A stretch of DNA of 64,000 bases from assembly GCA_003290165.1 (NCBI GenBank), contig QNQO01005760.1:62001-126000 (forward strand). The letters run 5' to 3'. This document shows positions 1-11,312 of this stretch, piece after piece (the first letter of the stretch is position 1; the number at the start of each line of letters is the position of its first letter). The stretch is from Berberis thunbergii (lineage: Eukaryota; Streptophyta; Magnoliopsida; Ranunculales; Berberidaceae). A program made the translations under genes and the position numbers. The notes beneath the pieces are model-generated. The model had not been told where the DNA came from. It searched no databases and was given only the letters and a program-made list of their open reading frames with translations.

Positions 1-1300
1 AACGAGTCGATCGACCTTGGGGGAGATTGAGAATCCAATTCATTGTTGTTTTCTTCAGGCTGGTGGGGAAGGTTTGACACATGACTACTTCTAATCCCTC
101 TTTTAATACCATCACGTGATGGTAATGCAGTAGGTCCATTGTCCCGTCATAGAATTCCAGCTTTGAGGGGGTCAAACTTCTTAGGCAGTGGCACGTTCAT
201 GATATGTTCGGTGAACGGGGGGACGGTGAGGATGTACAACACATCCAAATTGGTCACTCAAAGCCAGAGGGGATTTTGTGTAGTAGGCTTGTCAGCCTTA
301 GAAGTCGGGTCTCCGTAGACTGCTTTGTTCCCCTTATTCCTCCGTCTTTGTCTCCTGAGAGCCAGTGGAGACATTGTGGCAGATTATGGGTTCTGTTGAG
401 GAAGCATTTCCACTACCTGAGCAATCTGTTGTACTTGAGCTAAGAACTGATCCACTCTAGGGTCCGTCATGGATGCAACCGGCACGGGGCCTGGGATTGT
501 TCTCCCCCCGTGGCTAGCATCACTGAAGCATGTGTTGAAGGCTCAACGATCTCACCATTAGTACGAGATCTTGTGGATACCATTTTTTAAAATCGTAATA
601 GAGGAATGTTACTTCGTTTATCTTAGGAACTCGTCGCTCCCAACGTACGGCACAAAACTGATAGGTCAGTTTCCGTTCTCCCAAGCCTTGACCTGTAAAA
701 GGAACAACCGTGATCCAAAAACCACCATTGTGGTGGCCAATGGCACTTCGATGCTAAAGTTAGACAAGAAGGATGTATTGCTTGAGATTAGGGATCTGTA
801 CCGTGCCTTCATTCCTTGGCCTCGTGCGCTATTTATCATGCGAGAGCCCTTGTTCGGCTATGCCTTTGGTGGCATGGTTTAAGGAAGGATATCTGCTGGA
901 GATACTTTCCCTATTGAGAGTTGTCCATGCAAGAGAGTTTTCATTCACGACTTATACTCTGATGTTTGTTTCCTAATAGGAGTCAATGTCATACAGGCAT
1001 GCATGTCTTAGGTCAAACTCCTAGATACTTGCCTTATTTGGTCTTACGGGTTCTGGGTTTGACCATTTGACTTAGGGGCTGGATAGAGCCTTGTTGTCTT
1101 GGGTCCAATTCCTAGATACTCGCCTCATTGGGCTTTGAGTGGTCCGGGCTTAGTTCCTTGTCTTATGGGTTGGATTAGATTAGGCATTACTTAGGTCCCA
1201 TTCTGCCCTAGCCGCGTTGTTAATGAGATCATCATGGCACGTGTACGACGTCAATTAAGGGACGATTTGGTGTATCATCAAACAGGTTGTTAACGATTTT
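1..1300 (-). mobile_element. Tat-like Gypsy remnant: gag-region and LTR fragment
   Basis: Bases 1-480 are visibly similar, in the same orientation, to 18690-19200, sharing the phrase CACCATCACGTG(A/G)TGGTAAT and the block around TTCATGAT. Bases 560-800 resemble 19380-19520, in the start of the LTR-like part of the better preserved copy near 17.3-20 kb. That copy carries a readable Gypsy reverse transcriptase on the minus strand, so this stretch is read as the gag side plus LTR edge of a second minus-strand copy, cut by the window edge. No open frame of useful length survives. From about 820 to 1300 I see only diffuse, possibly LTR-derived sequence. Seen: the similarity. Inferred: the family. 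Confidence 0.5.
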
Positions 1301-1652
1301 GATCCTTGATCCAATAAGTATGGATAGGCTTATTTGAATCTTGGTGAGGTACAAACTGTTCTTCATGTAAAGCCCACACAATGGTCTCACTGCAGATAAA
1401 ATGATCCTTTACCTCTGCTTTTCAGGAAAAAAAATATTTATTCTGAAGAAATGGCCTAACAGAATATACCCTTTATTTAAAACGAGTTGCAGTAGTTTTA
1501 GGTGGGAACACAGTCTAAGGATGATATTGCCAACAATTAAGTAGTTGATCAACTGTGGCGTGAGTGTATGGATATACTGGTGATTACTTTAAAATTCAAA
1601 TATATTTTTTTGGAGGGGAAAGCGAACAGGGATTTTGAGGATCTCCAAACCT

Positions 1653-1730
<78 letters not shown>
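1653..1730. repeat. (TAA)n microsatellite, about 25 units
   Basis: An uninterrupted TAA/ATA trinucleotide run of about 77 bases. It gives a false poly-tyrosine reading frame on the minus strand. Similar AAT runs occur at 23.2 kb and 61.2 kb, and a short one at 54.37 kb. Confidence 0.97.
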
Positions 1731-2103
1731 GGATGTTGAAGATTACAATCGCTCTAATATTCACTCGTTATATCATCAACAACAACATAGAATTGCTTCA
1801 AAATCCCAACGAATAAACTAAATAGTTATAATTCAGCGTCTCCAGGTTGGGGAGTAATCTTGCAAAGTGGTGCTACGGAAGTTTGCTAGGTGCATATGCC
1901 ATAACTTTACTCACATATAAGCATCAATCAATCCTTTAATCACCTCTATCACTTGATTCATGGAGATCAAGATGTAAGAGAAGTCGATGTAAATGACATA
2001 AGAGCAATGAACCCCGACAGAGAAACCATTTAATGCTAGCTAAACTAGCATCCATATAAGATTCCAATAGACACATGCATTCTATATGTATTACCGTCAT
2101 CAA

Positions 2104-4892
2104 TTACCTGAATTTAGTATTTGTCATCTGGCTTTGAGAAGATCTTTGAGGACTGTGTTTCTTAGGTGGCTGAGTTGTGGTAACCTCACATTCATCTTCA
2201 ATAGTGTTTTGACCCACCATAGTTGCTTCATTTTTCAATAGAGCTTTTATTTCGATGAAATATTCCTTCATCATATCCCTGCCCAATCTTTTTAATGTTT
2301 CCTTCATAACATTGCTAACTTCATTCCCATTGTCTTATTATTTATCATTTTCAAAAGATTTTTAATCTTAGAGAGGGATTTTGGACTTCCATCTACATCG
2401 TTGAAGAGGGATTTTATTTTCCTCTGTGGATAAAGAGGTAGAACCCATTTGGGGATTGTTTGGGGTTCTTGGAGACTTTATTTGTTCTTTCCCTGCCTTT
2501 CAGCAGCCATCTCTCATCCCACTTCAGTGACATGTTCCTCACATCTTTGAATAATTTGTTCATTCCATGCAACCTCGGGCAGATGCTCCTCGATCGCCTT
2601 ATCAATCTCACTACTTGAATAATCGACACCCAAACAGTTTGACTTAAAATGTTCTAGTGTATCATTCCCTATTTTGACATTTGTTCCTGCACCTTCCAGC
2701 GGATACTCTGCATCTACCTCAATGTTCAATTCTTCATCACCGTCACTACTCGGTTTGTTTCCCTGATCCTCTTCAATATGTGGGACTATGGACGGAGCTA
2801 TTAAGGGATGGCAGCGGGGCAGATTTGAGCAAATCCATCTCCGATCCGTCAGGAATAACGGATCCCCCAATCCGCCCCGCCAATCTGTTTACAATTTTTA
2901 TTAAAAATCATAACCGCCCCGTGCGGATTGGCGGATATCTGCCCCGATCCGCCAATCTGTTTATGGTTATCCAACTAACTACAGAAATTTTAACAAAGAT
3001 ACAAAAGTCAATACAAAAATTACAAAGAAATTACAGAAATTACGAAGAATCCATACATATACAAAAATTATAATAAAAAAAATCGATCTCTGGTATCAGA
3101 TCTGAGATATACAAAAATTATAACAAAAAAAATCTGATATCAGATCAGAGATATACAAAAATTATAACAAAAAAAAATTGATCTCTGATATCAGAAAATC
3201 GATCTTGATCTCTGCACTTGATCTCTATCTTGATCTTGATCTTGATCTTGATCTTGATCTCAGATCTGAGATCTTTGATTTCAGATCTGAGGTTTCTTCG
3301 AGTGTCTGTGAGAAGAGAAGGAGACGACCCTTCGCTGTGAGAGAGAAGAAGGGAGGGTCCTTCGCTGTGAGAGAGAAGAAGGGGTGACAAGAAGCGAGGG
3401 TTTCCGCCTTCACTGTGAGAGAGAAGAAGGGACGACAAGAAGCGAGGGTCGGCCTCCGCCTTGGCTGTGAGAGAAAAAGGGAGGGGGACGACTTCGCTAT
3501 GAGGAGAAATGAGACTGAGAGTGCTCTGTCTCTGCATGTGCGTGTGAGAGGGTTTAATCCTTTATATAAAGGAAGGCTATTTTTGTAAATTTATCGAATA
3601 AACAGATATCCGTGGGGCGGATATGGCCAAATCCGTATCCGCCCCGATTAATAAACAGATACAGATTGAAAATCTGTATCCGTTCCAAGATCCAGGGACC
3701 CTTTACCAAATCCTCCCTAAACGCGGCGAGTGGGACGGATATCCGTGAAAATTCGTCCCATTGCCATCCCTAGAGCCGTTACAAAGTTAGCATCATTGCT
3801 TCCTGCTGCTAGTGCATGCACATTTTTTCCCTCAACACTATTTCCAACCTCTTTAGGGTTAAAAGTGTGTTTATGTGTAACAGTAGTCCACCCTTCATCA
3901 TCTTTTTCTGGCAGTGCTACCTTCTTTCTTGTATCTCTCTAAATCACTGAAGTGTTTCCTTTTATTGTTTTGTTCATTGGACACCCACTTCTATTTAGCC
4001 CGAAGCCCGCACATAAATTGCATTTGGTTGGTATCCAAGCATACTCCACCTCCACCATTCTTAGCTTTTCATTAATGATGATTGAAATCATTTTGGGAAA
4101 CTGGCTGTTAATATCTATTTCAACAGAAACTCATCCAAATGATGGTCTCAACCTATCTTCCGCTGCTTTATCAAGCATCAATGGGTTCCCATTTTCACTT
4201 GGAATTTTTGCAACCCTTCAGGATTCTAAAGAAACAAGGGAACTTTTTTTTTAAAATAACCAATATAGGTATAAAGCTTATGGTTTCATTCTCATCCTCC
4301 AACATCAATTCCATGGTCTCAAGACAAATAGACAATTTGCAATGGGAATTCTACCATGCTCCAGATCTCTACTCATAGCCTCCTCTTTAAACTTGAAAAT
4401 AAAGGTTTTGTCACCATGAATATTCATCTCAAAAATAGAAGAACCCCACACACGAGCGAGAAAGTCTCGTACATTCTCATAAGCCAATCGTTTGCCTACA
4501 AATCTCCCGATGATAAGATGTTCAACTCTTATATTCTCTTCTCAAACTCAGAGGTATTGATCTGTACCATAGTCCTCCCCTCGATAACCGTGGGAGGTTC
4601 ATAACAGACTCGACCCCTCCTCATGTATCTCTGAGACCATAGACGAACCACGAGAAATGACTTCCAAAACAGGTTGTTGCACTACGACAGTCAAACCTAC
4701 AGATGAGTCAAGAGTAGTACTCTTCAAGTTGAGTTGCTCCACACCTGGATTGACAATGACAAAGGCCTTCGACGACTCCTTGCCAATGGTCAAATCAACA
4801 AGATCCCTCTCGGGGTAATTTAGAAAGGCAACAAGAGTAGTCGGAATAGTTCCCACCTTGATCCTCTTTGACAATAAGGATTTACTAACCAA
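2104..4892 (-). pseudogene. DUF4283-type retroelement ORF1 pseudogene, split by a MITE
   Basis: Read on the minus strand, 4892-4599 is an open N-terminal part. About 4545-4305 reads GRFVGKRLAYENVRDFLARV through FKFKEEAMSRDLEHGRIPI to LRPWN, the pattern of the DUF4283 domain found in plant LINE ORF1 and related gag-like proteins. A Cys-rich CNLCAGFGLNRSGC stretch near 4030-3975 looks like a decayed zinc knuckle. The frame is broken between these parts and is interrupted at 3772-2803 by an inverted-repeat element. It resumes as an acidic stretch (2780-2514) and a possible basic tail (2307-2104). No reverse transcriptase follows. The domain call is good; joining the outer parts into one protein is inference. 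Confidence 0.6.
2803..3772. mobile_element. hAT-type non-autonomous TIR element (MITE-like, 970 bp)
   Basis: The ends are inverted: AAGGGATGGCAGCGGGGC on the left and CCATTGCCATCCCTA on the right, both continuing into GGCGGAT-rich inverted sequence (about 2865-2960 against 3600-3760). Flanking 8-base direct repeats GAGCTATT (2795-2802) and GAGCCGTT (3773-3780) differ at two positions, which fits an old hAT target duplication. No transposase frame is visible. The interior holds a (GATCTT)n run near 3225-3260 and three degenerate GTGAGAGAGAAGAAGG units at 3308-3480. The TAGGGATGGCAA end is common in plant MITEs. Confidence 0.75.
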
Positions 4893-4935
4893 CAGACGCC
4901 TTGTTTGTTCAACCTAATAGAAGCCATTGAATGGA

Positions 4936-5226
4936 TTAGCTTAGGCGACAGATGAAGCCGAGCGCATTTTCCCTAGCCAGAACAGCGATCAAAATCCTCC
5001 ACCCATTGGGTGCCAGCTGGGTCAGGGCAATACCCTGATATGACAGGAATTGCCAAATGGCGTCAAGGGCGGGGAAGCGTAAGACTACTTTGAACATGGC
5101 CTTGTATAGATAGACACCTCTCCCTTGGGTTATCAGAGACTCACCCTCTGTAAGGAGCAACAACCTCAGGTCATCAGGAACCTGGCCACGATTGTGGAGG
5201 TCAACCAGATCCCCCTCCGACATCAA
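4936..5226 (-). pseudogene. Plant retrotransposon gag-like fragment
   Basis: A 96-residue minus-strand frame contains VVLRFPALDAIWQFLSYQGI followed by LTQLAPNGWRILIAVLA. This LRFP...QLAPNGWR pattern is typical of the putative plant transposon/gag-like domain in Tat and related Gypsy elements. It is cut on both sides and is not joined in frame to the DUF4283 remnant just downstream. It is too short to place in a family firmly. Confidence 0.5.
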
Positions 5227-5579
5227 GGGTCCCTTGAAAAATTTCAGGCAAGTGGTATGTCACTCATGAGAAAATCGTGCAGACATGATTGAAAAAAGGT
5301 TCGCACCCGATCTGAATGGAGAATTCTTGACAAAATAAAGAACATATATAAGCTCAAGAAGGTATAAAAAATAAAAATAATAAATAAATAAACTCTCACA
5401 GAGCAAGCCTATATAAGCTTTGCTTGTAGGGGGAATAATCATTTAACCATTGCACAAGCATTAACTATAGCGCAGAAGCCGAAAAGATTGGCGAAATACA
5501 CAATCATGGCATCACACAATCCCTACGCACAACCAATTAGTGGCCAAATACGCAGTTCTACTAACTAGAGAGAGTAATT
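5227..5579. other. No gene seen
   Basis: AT-rich retroelement-flanking sequence with a TATATAAGCTC(A) phrase at about 5345 and a related one at about 5411. I find no protein or RNA gene. Confidence 0.5.
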
Positions 5580-6170
5580 GATTAGACATAAAACAATCAT
5601 ATGATCGTAACCATACATGTGGCACAGGTCAACCCTAATAAGGAGAAGCCTCAGGGTGGTCTCCAACAGGTCCTAGGATGGTCCAGCTTAGCCTAGTCAC
5701 TATTCAGCCCATAAGTCAGACGCCCAAGCCCAGATTACACTGGGCCATCGTGGTACGAATCTTGAAGCTTGCCCAAGACAATAAGCCTCGAACACAGATA
5801 TCTGAGTTGTCACAAGCTCAAGATCCATTTGCACAGCTCTTGACACAATCAAGTATTGGGTCCCAAACAAAGCCAATGTGTTGAACGGAACTCATTCATG
5901 GACGGGGAAGATCCTAAGTGAGATCTTCTCCCTCCATCACGCGTCGATGGTAGAATCAACGAAGGAGTGAAATACAGGTGAATAAAAGGGATGAGAAAGG
6001 TATGCACTTACAATCCAATTTTACATTCTACATCCATCCTTACTCAGTCACCTGACTTTGATATCGGAGTGTATTCGGTCACCATAACAGTGGTCATTGG
6101 CTCACTGTTGTTCATTTTGCAGGTCAAGAATCGATCAGGACAAATTTGGACACATCATATAGTTTCATTC
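5580..6170 (+). mobile_element. LTR fragment of the Tat-like family, plus orientation
   Basis: The stretch from about 5890 to 6170 matches the reverse complement of 19400-19690 almost throughout, for example GTGAATAAAA.GGATGAGAAA and CTCCATCCTT on one strand against GGATGGAGATAG on the other. It ends in GGACAAATTTGGACACATC, opposite GATGCGTCCAAATCCGTCC at 19416. The part from 5610 to 5740 is also repeated, in the same direction, at 7740-7880. It is therefore an LTR copy in the opposite orientation to the copy at 19.4-20 kb. No partner LTR with clear target duplications was found. Confidence 0.6.
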
Positions 6171-6245
6171 AAATTTGAACTCACTTATTCTGTCTCTTCA
6201 CACTCACTTCTCACTTTTTTTACTAAATTATTTTTGGGTTCGTAA

Positions 6246-6485
6246 GTGAATGGGTGTATTAGAAAATCTTTGAAGCAAAAAAAAAATAGAGGAGGAGGTG
6301 GTGGAAGTGGCGAAACTGGTGAGAAAAACATGTTCGGGACCAAATTCATGAAGGAACAGAAGGACAAGATGTTTGCTTTTGCTGAGAGATTAGGGTGGAG
6401 GATTCAGAAGCGTGATGGCATGGTTTCGTCCTGGTACAAACCAGTTTCGTATCAACGGGTCAGCAAAAAAACTCCTCTATCCTAG
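6246..6485 (+). pseudogene. Captured fragment of a ZF-HD (ZHD) homeodomain gene
   Basis: The frame reads a Gly-rich stretch, then [20 protein letters not shown] and RIQKRD (about 6336-6416). This is the start of the plant-specific zinc-finger homeodomain: basic arm, helix 1 and the start of helix 2, with the hallmark KF..EQK.KM..FAE.LGWR.QK. The likeness stops at about 6417. Helix 3, which contacts DNA, and the N-terminal ZF-HD dimerisation finger are missing, so it cannot encode a working factor. A run of ten A lies just upstream (6277-6286). The piece sits immediately 3' of a plus-strand LTR fragment, so capture by a retroelement is the likely origin. Seen: the motif. Known: the ZHD family. 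Inferred: the capture. Confidence 0.72.
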
Positions 6486-7739
6486 ACTCTTTTGATCACG
6501 TTTGACTAGACTGGGATCGAGACTAGAACAAGCCCAATCCCGGACCGGGCCAACCCTAGTCAAAACTAAATAGCAAAAGGCACAAGCGTTGTTTTATAGT
6601 TTTGGCACTTTAAATGCTTTAAGCAGCTTATGTAATAAAACTACCAAATTTGGAAGAACTCAAATAGTGATCAGCCAAATTTAAGGAAGTGGCCTTTAGC
6701 AACATAAACCAAAAGCTTTGCTAAAACTCTAACAATTAGATTAGTTTATAGGTGTGGTATTTTCAAGTAATAATAAAGGTGGGATTCCAAAGGTGGTTAA
6801 AAACGGAGCTATGAACTACTTTTTAGACCTAGTCAAAGCTCGAGACGAATCAAAGTCCTGGTCAAACTGATGATGTCATGCTAATGGCATCATCTTCCTC
6901 GTAACATCAACGGAGCAGATCTTGCAGCAGATTTAAGCTCAATAGACCAACTACATCACAATGTTGAAATTATAGTTTTCCACCAAATCATGCTTTTGGC
7001 ATACCATTAGAAGCTCCAGTGGTATAGAAATTAACACTCCTAATAATAATCATGCCCTAAACCTACCAATCTTAACATGCTAACCTAATTTTTCAGCCAA
7101 AACTCAAGCTTGATTCATCTATCTCTCATGATTCTAAAACTCCTCTACAAATTAGATCAGCAATAGTAGCATTCAAAACATGCATTAAATTCAGTAATTC
7201 ATACGATGAACATCACATATGACTACACCAATGAAATCTTCTAAAACTAACATGAAAATTTTGGTAAAACCATGCATCAGAAGGAAACCCATTTTAAACC
7301 GTAAGCTACAGTTTAGATAAAAATTTTAAATTGAATCATCAATAGAGCCCAACTCATTTTTTTCTAAAATCCAAAGTTGGAGAAATGTTTCCTCTTCCTT
7401 TTCACCCTTTTAGTATTTTTGTCTTTTACATAGGCTGTTGAGCAAAGCTTTTGTGTTATCATCTCTTTTTCTTTTTTTTACCCCTGGTCAAACTCTCTTT
7501 ATTAGGTTAATTCGAGGTTTTCTTAATTTGGCTAAACACACACACTCGCGCACACTCAATTTTTATATTCATCAAACTGCAAACAAAATAAATCCCTTAC
7601 ATAATAGGAAATGACACGAAAATAATAAATAGATAATATTACAATTTATTTATTTGTGTGGGTATTACAATATATAAAAGACTTGAAGTGAATGTCCATT
7701 TTTCATACCCATCTAAAGAAACATCAAACAGTCACCCAA
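6486..7739. other. No gene seen; AT-rich intergenic DNA
   Basis: No domain, splice-consistent frame or RNA gene is recognisable. It holds a short CA-rich run near 7537-7555 and no clear terminal repeats. It may be interior sequence of a decayed LTR element, since LTR-like fragments lie on both sides. Confidence 0.4.
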
Positions 7740-8330
7740 CAGCAGCCGTACATGTGGCACGGGTCAACCCTAATAGGGGAAAGCCTCAGCATGGTCGCAA
7801 ACAGGCCCAAGCATGGTCCAACCCAGACTCACCCACCCCACTGTTTAGCTCGTAAGTCAGACACCCAAGCCAGGACTACGACAAAAGCATTGTTGTGCGG
7901 CCAAAAGCACTCCAATGGAAAAGTCAAACAATTGAATAAGGATTGAGATAGACTGATAAAATTAGGATTGCATGTGTGTAGATTTCTCATCCATTTTAAT
8001 GAGAGTGTTTTAATCCTTCATTAACTCTACCTTTGAATGTGTGGTGAAGGGAAAAGATCTCACCTAGAATTTCTATCTTGTCCATGATTGATTTATGAAC
8101 TTGGGCTTGGATTGGACCTGGCCTAGTCTTTCCTGGCCCTTAGAGTTGATTTGTGCCACATGTTCGATTGTGATCGGATTATTGTTATATTTCTCATCGA
8201 TTACTTTCCCGTAGTTAGTGGGGCTGTGAGCAGGGCCAATAATTCGTTGAGTGGGAACTTGCGTAGCGTATTGGTGACCAAATTCAAATTCTCTTTCAAC
8301 TTTCGCGTAGCATTTAACTCTGGTGCTACT
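7740..8330. mobile_element. Two abutting LTR fragments of the Tat-like family in opposite orientations
   Basis: Bases 7740-7880 repeat 5610-5740 directly (CATGTGGCAC.GGTCAACCCTAAT and CGTAAGTCAGAC.CCCAAGCC). Bases 7905-8170 instead match 19510-19690 and 19890-19960 in the same direction (GATAAAATTAGGATTGCAT, CTACCTTTGAATG.GTGG.G), and so are inverted relative to the 5.6-6.2 kb copy. The second piece could be the far LTR of the minus-strand Tat-like element whose other LTR is at 19.4-20 kb. The junction near 7890 marks a rearrangement or nested insertion. Confidence 0.5.
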
Positions 8331-9040
8331 ATTGGGTTGTTGCCTTTCCCAAACTCTAGGCCTATATAAGCTTGGCTTGGTTGGATCGGGCTTTATTCTT
8401 TGTTTCCAGAGTTTAATTCTGGATTTCCCAATTGCACATGGTGGTTCTTGAATGTTCTCCTACCTCGATCTCTTGAGGGATGAAAGATGAGGATTTATCG
8501 ATGGAGTTTATGCGTATTTTGACCTCTATCGTGATGAATCCTATCAGGATTAGCATTTTGAGGGAGCCCACTAGTTTGGACGTGTTCCTAATTGCTCTTC
8601 GAGGGATACCAAATATGTCTCTTCTTTCTGAAGAAAAAGTTGAGGGTGCCTGCTTGCTTCTGAGGTTGTCATCTATCAGAAGTTGCATTTATAGCTTCTT
8701 CTGACATCTTTCAGAGGTTATTCCTGTGGCATATTTCATTTATTAGAAGCTGCACATTTGGCATCCCCTCTAGATGACATATAGGTGGGGGCAGATTTCC
8801 AGTATGTGTTCTGGTAGATTTTTTGTGGCAAATTCCTTTCCACCAAGCTCAGATGATTGATGCTTACTTTGTATAGGCCTTCATGTTGATTAGTTAATTA
8901 AACCTTGTAAAACATTTTGCTCAATCAATAAAGCTAGTTTTCTTGTTTCATATTTGTGTTCATGCTTTAACAATAGGTCCCATTGGATTAGATTTGAATA
9001 ATACAAATAATTTTAAGCCTGACTAAGGTTGTGCTGGAAG
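8331..9040. other. No gene seen
   Basis: Unique-looking sequence with a short open frame but no recognisable domain. By position it could be decayed interior or 3' sequence of the minus-strand Tat-like element. I cannot read any pol domain in it. Confidence 0.35.
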
Positions 9041-9245
9041 ACGTTATTTTGGTCCTACGCGACTCCTTAATAAATGCAACTTAATCCTGAAGAGGACTTA
9101 AATTCTGGAGAAGTTATCTTGGTCTGAATAGACTAGATTTCACAATATAATCTAATTTAATCCTTAATAGGACTTCAGTTGTAGAGAGATCATCTTGGTC
9201 TGAACGGAATAGACTTCTAAATGCGCTAACTTAATCCTGAATCGT
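9041..9245 (+). repeat. Degenerate tandem repeat, about 85-90 bp unit, roughly 2.5 copies
   Basis: Units share CTTAATCCTGAA.AGGACTT and a following TCTTGGTCTGAA.(A/G)GA.TAGA. Copies start near 9065, 9150 and 9225 and differ by scattered substitutions. No coding role is visible. Confidence 0.6.
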
Positions 9246-9259
9246 GGGATGATCCGTCG

Positions 9260-9513
9260 CAACGCATGATCCTTCTTTGTCAGAGTGATTCATGGTTCTC
9301 ATTCCCTTTTTGGCCTTTTGACTTTGGCTTTCCTATTCTAATGAGGTCAGAGATGAAGTTCGATAGCGTTTGCACTTTGATGGTCATTCTCGGAGCGTAG
9401 TGGATATCAAATTGTTCTAGCTCTACTGACCATTCTTTCTAATAGCTATGGTTTGTGTAATACTGACCAGAGTGGGTACTCAGTAAGGAGTGTTATTGAA
9501 TGAGCTTGGAAAT
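9260..9513 (-). pseudogene. Tat-like Gypsy RNase H fragment, distal part
   Basis: On the minus strand, TEYPLWSVLHKP is followed, across a stop, by WSVELEQFDIHYAPRMTIKV and a QTLSNFI-like end. This matches the end of the RNase H domain of plant Tat-lineage Gypsy elements (K-A-L-A-D-F-type ending). The proximal part lies on the far side of the element inserted at 9514-17291; its last residues at 17292 onward join this piece in register. It contains in-frame stops and is not functional. Confidence 0.7.
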
Positions 9514-11292
9514 TGATAGTCACGTAATTATTACATAATATATCCCTTAATTTATATATGTTAGTGTTTCGGTTATTATATTTTTTTTCTAATTTTTTGT
9601 TTTCATGTGTTTGTAAGAATTTGAGAATGAACGATGAAATCGCATTAAGGAGACAATTTAAGGAATGATCAATTGGTTGATTCTACCGGTGGTATAAAGT
9701 AGAGGGTCACATATCTAAACCTAACCCAAACAAACCTAAGTCCACCTAATTTAATCTAAGCCCAAAAAGCTAGCCTAGAAACCCAAGCCCAACCTAACAA
9801 TGAAATAGGATAACCCTATTTAGGTCTTCCGTTTTGGAGGAAATACCTATTCACTCTTCTTCCAGGTTTCTTCTCTCTTCCTCTCTTTTCAAGCCACCAC
9901 GCCAATCCACCCTGCTAGCGATCCTCACTTGATAGGAGAACCGGCAATGCGATCATCCTGCCATCACCACCTCACCTCACCAACACTACCATAGCCGCAG
10001 TCCTCTTCTGTTCATCCCCTTCCTCGCCTGCTTTTCCTCGCTCGCTAGGGAGACGCCACACCCTATTCCATCGTAAACATCATCACCTCGTCACCCTGTT
10101 TCGCACTACCACAGCCGCCACCCCTCTGTTCCACCTCGCGACAGAGCAGCAACATCCGTCACGACCTCCTCGCAGCCAAGCTCCTATCCGCTCTTCTCTC
10201 TCACGTCCTCCTCCATCTCTCCCTAATCCCTCTCATCTGATCAACCACCGACCAGCACCACCACCACCAAAATAGAACACCTCTCTATCCACCTTCGTCT
10301 TTTTCCTCCTTCGCGTCACTCCGTCTCTTTCTCTATGCTTCCATCACTCTCGCTCTTTTGCAGAGTCCAGAGCCGACCAGAGGAAGAATTTGCTCGCGAG
10401 GAGCGAAGAACTAGCAAGCAGCGAGAGATCTCTCGCTAGAAATGAAGACCAGAGGAACACGCAATTTTTGGAGAGAAATAATTGTTTTTCAAACAATTTT
10501 ACTATTCGCACCCCGATTTCGGTTGAGCCACCACAGTCCACCAACAGCTATTCCTCGGGCTGCACATTCATGCTGAGATGGATTCCACCTACACCAGTGT
10601 TGTGACGCCATCCACCATGATCTTTTAGACCACGCCGAGGCGAAGATGAAACCATAGGGTTTCCTAGAGTTTGTTGTATCTTAATTTATTGTTTTCCATA
10701 GGATTGAATGTTAAATACAGTTGATTTTTAAATGTCAATAATTTTCTTTCATCGATTATATCCGGAATAATTATCTAGAGTAATCGGTAGTTAGAAATAC
10801 CCTTTATTGATATTCAAAGTCTGCTTTAATCAATTAATCTGAATCTGTGATTGTGTGTCGTAAGAAGACATGCAATGCTAGGGGTTTAGAATTAGTTAAA
10901 ATAAACCTGTGATTGTGTGTCGTAAGAAGACATGCAATGCTAGGGGTTTATACCTTTGCTGAAATCAGTTGCGTACTTAGACTAATCTTTAGGTTAGTCA
11001 TGTTAATTCTTAAAAACAATAATTTGGATTACACAAATCTCGAAGAACCTATGGTGGATTCGATGTCTTGGTCCCCTCTCTATCATTTTATCAGTTTAAT
11101 TTCAGTTGTCAATTTCATTTTCTTAATTTAATAATTTTCATCTGCCGTAATCCCCAACTCTAAATTAGTTCAAATATGTCTTAGAATTCGACTGTCTCGT
11201 CAATCCTTTTGAGATCGACCCGTATTTGCCACTTGCGGTATTACAAGTAGGGTTTATTAGCTTATTAATTTAGGTTAATAAAAACTCCATCA
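9514..11292 (+). repeat. 5' LTR of the LARD-like element
   Basis: Aligns end to end with 15449-17291. Differences are scattered substitutions plus short indels. The 3' LTR carries an extra block of about 25 bases near 17204-17230 that this copy lacks at about 11230. A 40-odd-base tandem duplication containing CGTAAGAAGACATGCAATGC (near 10858 and 10920) is present in both LTRs and so predates insertion. Low-complexity pyrimidine-rich, proline-codon-like sequence at 9850-10340 is probably transcribed leader, not coding. Confidence 0.9.
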
Positions 11293-11298
11293 AGTTTT

Positions 11299-11312
11299 TG
11301 GCGTCGTTGCCG
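11299..11312 (+). other. Primer-binding site
   Basis: TGGCGTCGTTGCCG lies six bases after the 5' LTR. It is close to the TGGCGCCGTTGCCG context used by many plant Tat/Athila elements, which pairs with a tRNA 3' end (probably tRNA-Asp). One mismatch to that consensus. Confidence 0.7.

Noticed and set aside
571..882. 103-codon plus-strand frame
   Set aside because: Overlaps LTR-like sequence shared with 19.4 kb, has no domain, and has no partner in the homologous copy.
1549..1764. Poly-tyrosine frame on the minus strand
   Set aside because: Translation of the TAA microsatellite.
3145..3537. Apparent repeat protein with HSEG or (KI)n/(DL)n units
   Set aside because: Frame over a GATCTT hexamer run and GAGAGAGAAGAAGG units of a MITE; alternative frames are equally repetitive.
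4936..5226. Calling this fragment a host gene
   Set aside because: The LRFP...QLAPNGWR pattern is that of plant retrotransposon gag-like domains and the frame is cut on both sides.
9850..10600. Proline/serine-codon-rich stretch that looks like a gene start
   Set aside because: It is repeated at 15785-16570 as part of the paired LTRs and is therefore LTR leader sequence.
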